Shown here: piece after piece, positions 17,610 through 26,731 of the stretch
Layout of the letters: every line of letters starts with the position of its first letter
Position numbering within the stretch: position 1 is the first letter of the stretch
NCBI GenBank assembly: GCA_031276865.1
Contig: JAISMF010000042.1
Coordinates: forward strand, 1 to 51,215
Reading direction: 5' to 3'
DNA: 51,215 nt
Source of the DNA: Deltaproteobacteria bacterium
Lineage (GTDB): Bacteria > Desulfobacterota > Desulfarculia > Adiutricales > Adiutricaceae
Program-made: the position numbers and the translations under genes
The notes under the pieces: generated by a model
Database searches by the model: none
What the model saw: the letters and a program-made list of their open reading frames with translations, nothing else
What the model was told of the DNA's origin: nothing

Positions 17610-18896
17610 TCAGTCGTCGTAGTTGCCCTTGGGACCCTTGTCCGGGTTCAAAGACTTCGCCTTCTCCACGATCTTCTCCTTGGACCAGTTCAGCGGATCC
17701 TCGATGCGTTCGGCCTTGACCCCGGGATCGTAACCCTTGGCCTTGAAAATCGCCTCGTAGACCAGGTGGGCGGTGCCGGTGGCGTTGAAGACCTCGCTTA
17801 AGAGGTTGTAGACGAAGTCCTCCACCGCCTTGATCATGCGCTCGCGGATCTCGACGGGCTGGGAGAGGATCTTGCTCTCGAAAGGAAGGTTCAGGGACTT
17901 GTAGTCGCCGGCCTTGAAGTTCTTCTCCTTGCCCACGGCCTGGATTTCGGCCCAGAGCTCCTCGGACATGCCTTTGCCCGGCACCTTCACCAGGTTGTTG
18001 TCCTTAAGAAGGGCGTTTCCGTAGTCGTCGATCTCTATGCCCCAGGACACCATCTGCAAAGCCGTGGCCACGTTGGCCTTGGTGGTCCTGGTTTTAGCGG
18101 CGATCTCCCTTAAGCGGTCGGAATTGTTGCCGGAGGTGCCGTGCTGCGCTCCGGAGACTCCGTAGGGGGCGATGGCCTTGTGGATCTCGGCCGTCAAATC
18201 CACGTGGATGCCCGTGGAGGCGGCCTGGATCCCGTGGGTGGTGCCGTTGTTCAGGGCTATCCAGTCGGGGAAGATGTTGTGGGCGTTTAAACCCTGGATC
18301 TGGAAGAGGGCGTCCGCGGCCGAGGAGAGCCCGATATCCCCCTTGATCTCCCCCACCTCGGTTTCCAGACCGGCCCATTTGGGGATGGAGGCGTTTATGG
18401 CTATGTTGGAGAGGAGGTTCTGGTCGTCGGGGAGATGCGAGGCGTCGATGGCGATGGAGGTGATGCCGGCCTCGAACATGGTGGGCACCTCCACCTTGGC
18501 CTTGATCAAATCCTTCTCGCCCTTGATGGCGTAGTGATCCGCGTGCACGGCCACCGGCACGGCGATCTCGAGCTCGTTTAAGACGGCGTCCACCTGCCGG
18601 GCCATGTTCCAGTAGTTGACGGCGCAGTAGCCCGAGGCCCCGCCCTCGCTTTTGGCGATCTCAATAATCACCGCGGCGTCGGCCCTCTGGGCCGCCCGCA
18701 GGACGCCCCTGATGACCAGGTGGTTGCGGCCGTTGGCGGCGATCGTCATGGCCTTGCCTTTGGCGATCAAGGCCCGGTCGATGAATTTGCCGCTGACGAT
18801 GAGGCCTTTGGAGTTGGGAAAGAGGCGGCTGATGTTGGGGGGCCTGCCTATGGCCAGAAGCTCCTGAAACTCTTTCGACTGATTCGACCATGCCAT
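17610..18896 (-). CDS. Class II (metal-dependent) fructose-bisphosphate aldolase-type protein
   Basis: Cytosolic aldolase of glycolysis and gluconeogenesis, or a related class II ketose-bisphosphate aldolase. Metal and active-site motifs are complete: HADHY with His118, Asp120 and His121, ETEVGEIKG around Glu180, NNGTTHG (His221) and GAQHGTSGN (His252). At 428 aa it is longer than the 280-360 aa classical enzymes and matches the long form, with an extended C-terminal part rich in charged residues. AAGGAG precedes the ATG by 5-6 nt. It lies 75 nt downstream of asd on the same strand and is probably co-transcribed with it. Substrate (fructose- or tagatose-bisphosphate) not decided by sequence. 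Confidence 0.85.
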   Translation of the reverse strand: MAWSNQSKEFQELLAIGRPPNISRLFPNSKGLIVSGKFIDRALIAKGKAMTIAANGRNHLVIRGVLRAAQRADAAVIIEIAKSEGGASGYCAVNYWNMARQVDAVLNELEIAVPVAVHADHYAIKGEKDLIKAKVEVPTMFEAGITSIAIDASHLPDDQNLLSNIAINASIPKWAGLETEVGEIKGDIGLSSAADALFQIQGLNAHNIFPDWIALNNGTTHGIQAASTGIHVDLTAEIHKAIAPYGVSGAQHGTSGNNSDRLREIAAKTRTTKANVATALQMVSWGIEIDDYGNALLKDNNLVKVPGKGMSEELWAEIQAVGKEKNFKAGDYKSLNLPFESKILSQPVEIRERMIKAVEDFVYNLLSEVFNATGTAHLVYEAIFKAKGYDPGVKAERIEDPLNWSKEKIVEKAKSLNPDKGPKGNYDD

Positions 18897-18971
18897 AAAT
18901 GACTCCTTTGTCTCCGCCTTGGAAGGGGCGGGCGTTAATATCGGGGCTTGTCTAAATTATCACCAAGGGCG

Positions 18972-20006
18972 TTAAGACCAGTCGGTTTTTAAAAGTTCCG
19001 GGTCGCGGATAAGAAGCTCGGCTATCTCCACGGCGTTGGTGGCCGCGCCCTTTTTGAGGTTGTCCGCGACGACCCACATGACCAGGCCGTTTTCCAAGGT
19101 GTTGTCCGCCCGAATGCGGCCCACCAGGACATCCTCCCGGCCGGCGGCCTCCGAGGCCAGGGGATAGACGTTTTGGGCGGGGTCGTCCAGGACCAAAACC
19201 CCCGGGGCCCGGGCCAGAAGCTCCCTCGCGGCCTCGGGCTTTATGGCCCTCCCCGTCTCCATCCAGACCGATTCGGAATGGCCGTAGAAGACGGGCACCC
19301 GCACGCAGGTGGCGGTCACCAAGATGTTCGGATCGTCGAAGATCTTGACGGTCTCGTTTACCATCTTCATCTCTTCTTTAGTGTATCCGTTGTCGGTGAA
19401 CGCGTCTATATGGGGGAGGCAGTTGAAGGCGATGCGGTGGGGATAGACCTTGGGGGCGTATTCCTGGCTGTTGAAAAGGAGCCTGGTCTGCTCGGCCAGC
19501 TCCTCCACGCCCTTCTGGCCCGTGCCGGAGACCGACTGATAAGTGGAGACCACGACGCGCTTTATGCCCACGGCGTCGTAGATGGGCTTCAAAGCCACCA
19601 GCATCTGGATGGTGGAGCAGTTGGGGTTGGCGATTATTCCCTTATGCTTCTTGACCGCGTTGGAGTTTACCTCGGGGATCACTAGCGGGACCCGCGGATC
19701 CTGGCGCCAATAAGACGAGTTGTCCACCACCACGCAGCCGCTTTTAGCGGCCAGGGGGGCGTACTCCGAGCTCGCCCCGGAACCCGCCGAAAAAAGGGCG
19801 ATATCCGACCCTTTAAACGAGTCCGGACCGACCTCTTCCACCTTGAGCTCTTTGCCGTCGAACTCAAGCACGCTTCCGGCTGAACGGGAGGAGGCCAGGG
19901 CTTTTACGGATTTCACCGGGAAACCCCGATCCGAAAGGGAGTTCAACATCTCCCGACCCACGGCTCCGGTGGCTCCCAGCACGGCCACGTTGTATTCTCT
20001 GGACAT
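18972..20006 (-). CDS. asd: Aspartate-semialdehyde dehydrogenase
   Basis: Cytosolic NADP-dependent enzyme reducing aspartyl phosphate to aspartate semialdehyde, the branch point to lysine/diaminopimelate, threonine and methionine. From the ATG at 20006 it is 344 aa, with the dinucleotide motif GATGAVG at 11-17 and catalytic Cys130 in NPNCSTIQ. A TTG one codon upstream extends the frame by one residue, but ATG is preferred, with GCAGG 8-9 nt upstream. It is the first gene of a likely asd-aldolase transcript. An AGCCTAAGTAGGCT palindrome at 20066-20079 lies in its leader/promoter region. Its product feeds the DapL step encoded near 7 kb. Confidence 0.95.
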   Translation of the reverse strand: MSREYNVAVLGATGAVGREMLNSLSDRGFPVKSVKALASSRSAGSVLEFDGKELKVEEVGPDSFKGSDIALFSAGSGASSEYAPLAAKSGCVVVDNSSYWRQDPRVPLVIPEVNSNAVKKHKGIIANPNCSTIQMLVALKPIYDAVGIKRVVVSTYQSVSGTGQKGVEELAEQTRLLFNSQEYAPKVYPHRIAFNCLPHIDAFTDNGYTKEEMKMVNETVKIFDDPNILVTATCVRVPVFYGHSESVWMETGRAIKPEAARELLARAPGVLVLDDPAQNVYPLASEAAGREDVLVGRIRADNTLENGLVMWVVADNLKKGAATNAVEIAELLIRDPELLKTDWS

Positions 20007-20902
20007 CAAAACACCTGCAAGTAATTCGGCTGAATTATTTTCCTTTCCGTTAGTAGTTCTAAATTAGCCTAAGTAGGCTGACGCTTTTAACGCTTGTCTC
20101 CGAAAGATGAAAAAAACGAGCCTTCCCGGTAAAAAGCTTTCCCGCGTCTAAACAAGCGTTATTATTTAGCTGTTAAATACTAAAATTATTAATCAATTTA
20201 CAATATTTTAAAGACAAGTACATGTAAATTTTAAAAATATAAATACGAAAAAGAAACCGTCAGCCGAAGCGGCCCTCCGGAACGAAACCGGAAAAACGGA
20301 CTTTCGGGTATTCTAGCACAAGATTTTAAGCCCTCAAAGAAAAAGCCCCCCCTTTTTTTCCACCGTGAAAGGGTCCCTCCCTCGATCGTCGCCCTCTCCT
20401 TTTCCGTCAACCGCGAAGGACGCTAACCGCGGCCCTGAAGAGACGCCGGAGGGTGTTTTCCGGAAGAGGCGTTTAAAAAAAACTCTTTTAAAAAGCGACG
20501 AGGGGCGATCGCCCCGCCCGCGTGAAAACCCCCGCGGGCTTTTATAGGAAAAAGCTTTCAAGGGAAAAAGCGGAAAAGTTAGGAAAAAGAAGGTGGGAGA
20601 CGGGAAAATACGGAACCCCCGGCGGCCGCGCGTTCCAAAAAAGAAAAGCCCGCCGCGGTTTTCAAAAAAGCGGGGCCGTCCTTAAACCCGGCGGGACTCG
20701 CCAAAGGCCGGCGGGGGCGGGTGAAGGCGCGGGCGCGCCGAGGGGAAATGTCTAACCGGAATTGTCTTTCCGGCGTGGCGAAAGCCTTAAAAAAAATTTA
20801 TCTCCGCTCGCTAGCTCCGGAAATAAAAAAAGCGGAAAGCCGGTAAGGATTCCGGTTCCGCTCTTTTATCAGGCCGTTTCTAAAAAAACGATCTGTTTAA
20901 AA
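20007..20902. other. Intergenic region between asd and tRNA-Arg
   Basis: About 0.9 kb without a supported gene. Next to asd is the palindrome at 20066-20079. An AT-rich island spans about 20155-20260. A plus-strand hairpin GCCCGCG-(10 nt)-CGCGGGC at 20516-20539 followed by TTTTAT looks like a terminator, but no plus-strand gene precedes it. Short open frames at 20334-20968 lack ribosome binding sites and known products. Confidence 0.45.
20821..20862 (-). terminator. Terminator after tRNA-Arg
   Basis: Hairpin AGCGGAA-(AG)-CCGG (20831-20843) with CCGGTTCCGCT (20852-20862), with a 2-nt bulge. On the minus strand it is followed by a T-rich run (complement of 20821-20830). It sits about 40 nt downstream of tRNA-Arg. 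Confidence 0.75.
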
Positions 20903-20979
20903 TGGTGGGCGATGCGCGATTCGAACGCGCGGCCTACAGCTCCGGAGGCTGTCGCTCTATCCAGCTGAGCTAATCGCCC
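20903..20979 (-). tRNA. tRNA-Arg (CCG)
   Basis: 77-nt cloverleaf on the minus strand: acceptor GGGCGAT/ATCGCCC, D arm AGCTCAGCTGGATAGAGC, anticodon stem ACAGC/GCTGT with loop CTCCGGA (anticodon CCG, arginine), T arm GCGCG-TTCGAAT-CGCGC, encoded CCA. It lies 40 nt downstream of efp on the same strand and may be processed from that transcript, as no separate promoter is evident. Confidence 0.96.
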
Positions 20980-21018
20980 GTAAAGACCCTCTTTCCAGAT
21001 CTAATTGAGGGAAGATCC

Positions 21019-21585
21019 TCAACCCTTGACCCTTTCGATGTACTCGCCGGTCCTGGTGTCGATCTTCAAAAGATCCCCCTCGTTTATGAACAGCGGCACC
21101 TGCACCACCAGGCCGGTGGACAGGGTGGCGGGCTTGTTCACGCTGCTGGCGGTGTCGCCCCTGACCCCCGGATCGCTTTTGGTCACCTCCAAATTGACGG
21201 TGGTGGGAAGGTCGAGGCCTATGGGGTTTCCCTGGTACAGGTTCAAAAAAAGATCCATGTTCTCCTGGAGGTAGTAGCGGCTGTCGCCTATCTGATCCTC
21301 TTTCAGGTGGACGTGCTCGTAGTTGTTCGTGTCCATGAACACGTAGCCGTCCTTGGGATCGAAATAGAGGTACTGAACGCTCTTCTCCTCCAAGTCCGGC
21401 CGCGACAGCTTCTCGCCGGAGCGGAAAGTCTCGTCTAGAACCCTTCCCGTCACCAGGTTTTTGATCTTGGTGCGCACGAAGGCCCCGCCCTTCCCCGGCT
21501 TCACGTGCAGAAAATCCACGATGACGTAGGGCTCGCCTTTGAAGGTGACCTTCAGTCCCTTGCGGAAATCGCTGGTTGAATACAT
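21019..21585 (-). CDS. efp: Translation elongation factor P
   Basis: 188-aa three-domain tRNA mimic that relieves ribosome stalling at polyproline stretches. The first domain carries the modification loop VKPGKGGAF with Lys32 at the position of E. coli Lys34, so lysylation-type modification is possible. The C-terminal signature GLVVQVPLFINEGDLLKIDTRTGEYI is present. Start chosen at ATG 21585 (MYSTSDFRKG), with GAGAGGA 8 nt upstream; the frame extends six codons further without support. It is the last gene of exbB-exbD-ftsB-efp, 54 nt after ftsB. YebC, another polyproline-related factor, is encoded elsewhere in the window. Confidence 0.96.
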   Translation of the reverse strand: MYSTSDFRKGLKVTFKGEPYVIVDFLHVKPGKGGAFVRTKIKNLVTGRVLDETFRSGEKLSRPDLEEKSVQYLYFDPKDGYVFMDTNNYEHVHLKEDQIGDSRYYLQENMDLFLNLYQGNPIGLDLPTTVNLEVTKSDPGVRGDTASSVNKPATLSTGLVVQVPLFINEGDLLKIDTRTGEYIERVKG

Positions 21586-21639
21586 TAAAAAAATCCTCTC
21601 CAATATAAAACCGCCCCGGTGGTGGCTCCCGGGGGAACG

Positions 21640-22056
21640 CTAATCCAGCTGGAGCCTCACCTCGTCGTCGGTCAAATCCGGCTCCTCGGCCAGGCGGAAG
21701 ATGATCTCGTGGCTTTTGACGTATCTGAGCTTCTTTCTGGCCTGGCTCTCCAGAAAGGAGGCGTCCGTGTTGAGCCTGGCCAGACGGGCCAGAAGCTGGC
21801 GGTTCTCCTCCTCGAGTCTGGTGTTTTCCAAGATGAGGGCGTCCCTCATCTCCTTTAAGCCGGAATTCCTGGAAAATCCGTCCTCGGAGAGAAAAATATA
21901 GCCCATGAAGACCAGAATTAAAACAAAAAAAAGTCCCATCCAGAAAAATTTTCCGGCCAAGACCGAGTCGAGCCCCAGGTAAAGACGCCGGAAAAAGGGG
22001 GGATCGCCCCCGGATCCGGCGCTGGAAGTCGATCTCGCGTTTAAAACGGGCGCCAT
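21640..22056 (-). CDS. Septum formation initiator FtsB/DivIC-like
   Basis: 138-aa bitopic inner-membrane protein of the FtsB/DivIC family that links FtsL and FtsQ in the divisome. A ~35-residue cytoplasmic N-terminus precedes one membrane segment (about 38-57). A periplasmic coiled coil (about 66-105, with NTRLEEENRQLLARLARL) follows, then the conserved short ending ESQARKKLRYVKSHEIIFRL. E. coli FtsB is about 100 aa, so the N-terminus here is long. GGAG lies 8 nt before the ATG, which starts 4 nt after the exbD stop. The tight spacing indicates one operon. A general DivIC-type name is safest. Confidence 0.85.
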   Translation of the reverse strand: MAPVLNARSTSSAGSGGDPPFFRRLYLGLDSVLAGKFFWMGLFFVLILVFMGYIFLSEDGFSRNSGLKEMRDALILENTRLEEENRQLLARLARLNTDASFLESQARKKLRYVKSHEIIFRLAEEPDLTDDEVRLQLD

Positions 22057-22060
22057 CTCG

Positions 22061-22504
22061 CTAGCTCCTTTCCCGGAAACTCCCCTCCCTTTCCGGCAGA
22101 GTGGCCCCCAGGACCACCCGGTTGAAGTTTTTCAGCCTCAGACACTCGATCACCTGGAAGACCAGGCCGTAATCGCTATCCTTATCGGCCGAGATCAAAA
22201 CCACCACCTGGCTTCCGTCCACCCCGCTCTGATCCAAGAGCTCGGGGAGCCTCTCCACCGTCGCGGCCTGGCCCTCGAAAAAAAGGTCGTTTTGGGAGGT
22301 CACGTCCACCTCGAGGCGCTCCGGAGCCTCCACCAGGGATCCCCCGGAAAGCTCGGGGAGAAGCAGCTTGAGGCCGGGGAGCGCCGCGAACTGGGCCGTC
22401 ACCATGAAAAATATCACGAGCTGCAAAACCACGTCCACCAGGGGGGTCATGTTCACGACCGGAGAGCCCTCTTTAGGCCTTCCTTTTTCGCGGGAAAAAT
22501 TCAT
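22061..22504 (-). CDS. ExbD/TolR-family biopolymer transport protein
   Basis: 147-aa proton-channel partner of ExbB/TolQ. A short cytoplasmic N-terminus is followed by one membrane segment (about 22-41) that carries the essential protonatable Asp24 in MTPLVDVVLQL. A periplasmic domain (about 45-140) has the family pattern, including VVLISADKDSDYGLVFQVIECL. Its ATG overlaps the exbB stop (ATGA), so translation is coupled. TonB-energising (ExbD) or Tol-Pal (TolR) cannot be separated: neither tonB, tolA, tolB nor pal is in the window. Confidence 0.92.
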   Translation of the reverse strand: MNFSREKGRPKEGSPVVNMTPLVDVVLQLVIFFMVTAQFAALPGLKLLLPELSGGSLVEAPERLEVDVTSQNDLFFEGQAATVERLPELLDQSGVDGSQVVVLISADKDSDYGLVFQVIECLRLKNFNRVVLGATLPEREGSFRERS

Positions 22505-23151
22505 CTCTTCTCCGGCGGGGCGGGCGAAACGGGCTCCTTTTCGGCCGCGGCCAGCGCTTCCAGAAGATCGCTTCCCAAATCCTCCAAGTCCGCCGTGAGG
22601 CTCTCCACCCGGCTTAACAGAAGGCGATGGATGAGCATGGCCGGGATGGCGATGACGAGCCCCGCCGCCGTCGTGAGCAGGGCCTGGCCGATGCCGCCCG
22701 CGAGAAGCCCCGGATTTCCCAGCCCCGCGCTGGCCACCGCCCCGAAGGCGTTGATCATACCCGAGACCGTGCCCAGAAGCCCCAAAAGGGGCGAAACCGA
22801 GGCGATCACCCCCAAGAGATCCAGGTGCGCGGAGAGAAAGTTGGACTCCCTTCTTCCCGTCTCCTCCATGACGTCCTTAAAGAGCTCCCGCCTCTGGCCG
22901 ATGAGCTTCAAACCCTGGCGCACGAGCCGCGCCGCCGAGTTCCGGCCGTCCTGGCAGAGGAAGGCCGCGTCGTTGTAGCGGCGGAGGCTTAAGAGCTCGT
23001 TTACCGAAACGAGGAGGCTTCGGGGGATCACCTTCCCCCGGCGCAAAGCCCAGGAGCGCTCCAGGATGATGGCCAGGGCGGCCAGGCTGCAGAAGAGTAT
23101 GGGATACATGACCCAGCCCCCCCGCCGGATCAAGTCTAATAATACTTCCAT
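22501..23151 (-). CDS. ExbB/TolQ/MotA-family proton channel protein
   Basis: 216-aa inner-membrane protein with three predicted membrane helices (about 14-32, 110-135 and 150-175) and the family signature SPLLGLLGTVSGMINAFG in the second. With ExbD it forms the proton-driven motor that energises TonB or Tol machinery at the outer membrane. It is the first gene of the exbB-exbD-ftsB-efp group. The ribosome binding site is weak. The hydrophilic C-terminus (APPEKR) ends within the exbD start. No promoter was resolved upstream. Confidence 0.92.
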   Translation of the reverse strand: MEVLLDLIRRGGWVMYPILFCSLAALAIILERSWALRRGKVIPRSLLVSVNELLSLRRYNDAAFLCQDGRNSAARLVRQGLKLIGQRRELFKDVMEETGRRESNFLSAHLDLLGVIASVSPLLGLLGTVSGMINAFGAVASAGLGNPGLLAGGIGQALLTTAAGLVIAIPAMLIHRLLLSRVESLTADLEDLGSDLLEALAAAEKEPVSPAPPEKR

Positions 23152-23800
23152 TGAAACCCCGCCGGCGCGCGCGGCCGGATGGAACGCCGGATACCCGGGC
23201 GGGATATTAGCCGGATCCGGAAGGGAGATAGGGAAACCGGGGCGGGAAAAAATTAAACCCCACCCGCCGCGACCGGGGCGGAAAAAGCCGCTTTCATCCT
23301 TCGGAAGGCTTAAACGGAGGCCCGGGTCTAGTTACAATTAGATCAATAAAAAAGCTATTTTTAGCGTTTCGCGATAAAAAAAAGAAAGTCGTTGAAAAAC
23401 GCTCTGAGAAAATCAAATTGAATCCAACTTTACCACAGAGGAGGGACGGAAAACAATCCTTTATCTTTCGTATATTTTTAAAATATTATATCTATAAATA
23501 TATTATTATAAATTTTTAATAGTATTATAATTAATTATTTATATAATTACATACATTTATACTTAACAAAAAACAAACCCGGCCTTTTTCCTTTTCCGGG
23601 CTTTGATTGATGAATTTGAAAAGGAATCGAACAGGATGGGAGAGGAATGAAAAGTTTTTAAAACAATATTTTAAGATTAAGAGAGGTATAAAAATATTTA
23701 AAGAATATTAAAAAATATTAAAGATATTTAAAGTAAATAAAATGTAATAAAAATAATTGGAAGGAATTGAAAGAAATTAAGAGAGTCGTAAAGAAAAAAG
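23152..23800. other. Intergenic region between TPR gene and exbB, with AT-rich island
   Basis: 649 nt without a gene. Positions 23460-23575 and 23660-23790 are strongly AT-rich; the latter is a purine-rich run of near-repeats of ATTAAA/ATATTTAAAG. A possible weak terminator for the TPR gene (CCCGG at 23578-23582 with CCGGG at 23596-23600, T-rich minus-strand tail) lies about 200 nt beyond its stop. Confidence 0.45.
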
Positions 23801-25942
23801 TCAGTTCGCACCGCCCGCCTCCCGAGACGAGGATAAATCGGCCAGAGTGAATCTGAGCAGGGCCTGGGTGGCCTTGTCGTTCTGGTCGTCCAAGGCTATC
23901 ACGTTCTGGAAGGCGGTCTTGGCCCGCTCGAAATCTCCGACCCGCTCCAGGGCCTCGCCCGCGCTCAGCCAGGCGGAAACCGACTTGGGATCCCTCTCGG
24001 CCGCGCTAAACAGGCTCGCGGCCGTTTCGGCGTTCTTTCCCAGGCTCTTCTGGGCCAAGGCCAGATAACGCCAGTTATCCGGATCGTCCGGGCTTATCTT
24101 CACCCACTCGGAGGCGGCCTTCTCCAAAGCGGGCCAGTTCGCGGCGGCCTCCATCTCGATCGCGGCCAGATCGCGGTAATCCTTCTCTCCGGGGTCGTCT
24201 TGATAGAGCAGCATGGCCTCGGATAAGAGCTTCTCCTTTTCCCCCCTCTCCTTATAGATGGCCAGAAGGTAGCCGTGAACGTCCCGGCTCCAGGGCTTTC
24301 CGCCCTCTCCCGTGTACAGGGCCTGGAGAAAGGCCTTTTCGGCCCGATCCCAGTTTTTCAGCTTGAAATGCGTCACCCCCAGGTTGTAGAACTCGACGCT
24401 GTTCCAGGAGTAGCGGTAGAGCCTCTCCTCGAAGACGTCCGACACCTCTCCTTGGGGAGGTCGGCTCAATTCCAGCGCCCGAATCCGAGCCTCGGAGCGC
24501 AGCGCCTTCAGCTCGTCCGTTTCCGGGTTTATTTCCGAAAGCTCCAGCCATAAGTCCAGAGCCTCCTTTTCCATCCCGTCGGCCGCGTAGACGGCGGCCA
24601 GTTGGCGCTTGAGCTCGTGGCTTCCGGAAAGGCCGGCGGCCTTTTCCAGGTAGCGGCGGTACTTCTCCCCGTCCCCCCTCCGTTCGGCCAGGGCGGCCAG
24701 GTTCAAGAGGATGGAGGAGTCTTCCGGAGCCAGGCTCAGAGCCGTCTCGTAGGCCTTCTCGGCGGAATCGTAGTCCTCTTTACCGGCGTAGCTGAATCCC
24801 AGATGCTTGTAGGCGTCCACCTTGGTCCGCCCCGGGGGAAGCGAGGCCGCCAGGCCCTCCCAGGCGGCGAGGCGGCCGGGCTCGTCTCCGGCGGCCTCCC
24901 TTAAGCGGATGAGCTGATTCCAGATCCCGGGAGCCTGCTCGGCGGAGACCAGGGGGAGGAGCCTCTCGTAGGAGCGGGCGAGTTTGAGGTCGTCTCCGGT
25001 CTTCCGGTAGATGTCGGCCAGCGTGAAAAGGGAGGCGATCCGCGCCTCCGGATCCTCCTCCTCCAGCGTCTCCTCGTAAATTAAGGCGGCTTTGGCCGGA
25101 TCGTTTTCCCGGTAGAGGACCGCCAGATTCATCCGGTAGACCCGGGGGGATTCGCCGCTTTTTTCGGCCAGGGCGCTCAGACTTTCCAGGGAGCGTATCT
25201 CGCCGGGGACGTCACGCGCGGATTTGTAGTAGGCGAGGAGCTTTAAAAGCAGAGCCTTGGACGCCTGGTCGTCGGAGCTGGCTTTGAGGAGCCTTTCCCA
25301 GAGCGCCGCCAGCTCGCTTCCCCCGCCGCTGCCCTCCTCTAAGGCGAGGGCGAGCTTCTCCGCGAGTTCAAGGTCCTCGGGGTCCATCTCCAGCGCCCGT
25401 CGGTAGTATCCCGCCTTGTCCTCCACATTGGCGGCGGAGTCGCCTTTAAAGACGAAATCCTCTTTTTCGTAGGCCGCGTCCAGGTAAAAAACCGCCTTCT
25501 CCTCGTCCTTGTCTTTCACTTGGACGGCGAAGGTCCGTGGCTCCAGGAAATAATCCTCCCCCAGGGCGGCCGCTAAAGTGTTTTCCCCGGAGGTGAAGGC
25601 CCGAACATCGAAGTCGTCCGAAAAGAGGCTTAAATCGTAGTCCCGCCAGCGGCTGCTCTCTATTTTGAGAAAACGCAGCCTCTGGGAGGGTTTGAGTTTC
25701 AAACGCCCGCCCGGGGCCAGGGCCAAGGCCTTCCCGTCCAGCTCGGCGTCCAGTTTTTCAACGACCAGGGGTTTTCCGGAAAAATTTCCCAGAAACCTGG
25801 CGAAGGATACCGGCGAAAGGAGGTTCCAGAAAAAGACGACCAGAACGAGGACCGCGACCGCCAGGCACAGCCAGAAGAGCTTCGGGAATCCGCCCTTCCC
25901 CCGGCCTTTGGCGCTGTGATAGAAATGAAAGTGGGAGTCCAT
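23801..25942 (-). CDS. Membrane-anchored TPR-repeat protein
   Basis: 713-aa protein from the preferred ATG at 25942 (GGAAGAG 7 nt upstream); the frame is open 67 codons further up without a ribosome binding site. A short basic cytoplasmic tail precedes one membrane helix (about 20-42), then a predicted beta-rich segment (about 55-165) of unknown family. A long superhelix of at least ten TPR-like units follows (for example YKHLGFSYAGKEDYDSAEKAYETALSLAPED). The C-terminal bulk should lie outside the cytoplasm. TPR arrays bind other proteins, so a scaffold role in the envelope is plausible; no enzyme motif is seen. Probably monocistronic. Confidence 0.8.
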   Translation of the reverse strand: MDSHFHFYHSAKGRGKGGFPKLFWLCLAVAVLVLVVFFWNLLSPVSFARFLGNFSGKPLVVEKLDAELDGKALALAPGGRLKLKPSQRLRFLKIESSRWRDYDLSLFSDDFDVRAFTSGENTLAAALGEDYFLEPRTFAVQVKDKDEEKAVFYLDAAYEKEDFVFKGDSAANVEDKAGYYRRALEMDPEDLELAEKLALALEEGSGGGSELAALWERLLKASSDDQASKALLLKLLAYYKSARDVPGEIRSLESLSALAEKSGESPRVYRMNLAVLYRENDPAKAALIYEETLEEEDPEARIASLFTLADIYRKTGDDLKLARSYERLLPLVSAEQAPGIWNQLIRLREAAGDEPGRLAAWEGLAASLPPGRTKVDAYKHLGFSYAGKEDYDSAEKAYETALSLAPEDSSILLNLAALAERRGDGEKYRRYLEKAAGLSGSHELKRQLAAVYAADGMEKEALDLWLELSEINPETDELKALRSEARIRALELSRPPQGEVSDVFEERLYRYSWNSVEFYNLGVTHFKLKNWDRAEKAFLQALYTGEGGKPWSRDVHGYLLAIYKERGEKEKLLSEAMLLYQDDPGEKDYRDLAAIEMEAAANWPALEKAASEWVKISPDDPDNWRYLALAQKSLGKNAETAASLFSAAERDPKSVSAWLSAGEALERVGDFERAKTAFQNVIALDDQNDKATQALLRFTLADLSSSREAGGAN

Positions 25943-26183
25943 CTGGTGTCTCTTCCAAATCCGCCGTTTTCCGGAAAAATCGCCCGGGGAAAGCCTCTCT
26001 CCCCCTTTCCGGAGGAGGCGTCCGGAGCCTTTCGTAAAAGAGTACATCTCACGGGGAAGCTCAAAAAGCCCCGCGCCGCTGAGTTTCCCCGGGCGAAAAG
26101 CCCCCGGCGGGGGGCCTTCGGGCGTTTCCGGAGATCTTACCACATATCCGCTCCGGCGGGCGGATACGGGCTAGAGGAGTAAA

Positions 26184-26303
26184 CTTCGGAGCTTTGGAGT
26201 TTATAGGCTTCGAAACTTCGTGGCAGCGGAGATTCGGGCTTCGGGGCTTCGAGGTTTCGGGGTTTCGGGACTTCAGGGCTTCGAGACTGAGGGACTACGG
26301 GGA
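26184..26303. repeat. 8-bp x 15 degenerate tandem repeat (YTTCGGGG-like)
   Basis: The sequence reads in strict 8-bp phase for 120 bp: CTTCGGAG, CTTTGGAG, TTTATAGG, CTTCGAAA, CTTCGTGG and so on. The best-preserved part is 26240-26287 (TTCGGGGC, TTCGAGGT, TTCGGGGT, TTCGGGAC, TTCAGGGC, TTCGAGAC). Units differ at 1-4 positions, but the length never changes. Confidence 0.85.
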
Positions 26304-26644
26304 TATAAAAAGACTTTCCAGAAAGCTCCGCGTACGGAAAGACGAACGCCCCTCCTTTTTTCGAATTCCACGTTTCTCCGGGGCCGGGCCCGTAAAAGGC
26401 CTTCCGGACGTCTCTTTCAAACTGAGCCTTTTTGAAGGGAGCCCTCGAAGTTTTTCCCCTTTGTCCACCTTTCGGGAAAACCGGAAGAGAAAGGCTGAAT
26501 TCTTCAAGAAAGGTCAAGGCCGCCGGTTTTTCACCGGACCTTGAAGCCCGGCCGTAACCAAATGGTTCAGCCCTCCGGCGCGGAGGGTTTCCCCCTCGCG
26601 CCTTAAAACCTTTCCGCCTCCGCTCTTCTTTCAAGCCTTAAACG

Positions 26645-26692
26645 CAGAAAGGCCCCCGCCGGAGGATTTCTCCTCCGGAGGGGGCCTTTCTG
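26645..26692. terminator. Terminator of the giant flagellin gene
   Basis: 22-bp stem with one mismatch (26645-26666 with 26671-26692) and loop TTTC, about 40 nt beyond the flagellin stop. It has short T-rich tails on both strands. Confidence 0.85.
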
Positions 26693-26731
26693 TTTTCGGG
26701 GTCAGCCCTTACCCCGACTCAAGAGAGAGCG

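Larger units (their letters stand above)
25943..26731. other. Intergenic region between flagellin and TPR genes
   Basis: 789 nt with no supported gene; open frames on both strands run through an 8-bp repeat array and are artefacts of it. Contents are the array (26184-26303), unremarkable GC-rich sequence, and the flagellin terminator at the left end. Confidence 0.5.

Noticed and set aside
26137..26634. 165-codon minus-strand open frame with Pro/Lys repeats
   Set aside because: Its repetitive part is the translation of the 8-bp DNA array, whose period is not a multiple of three. No ribosome binding site or family.
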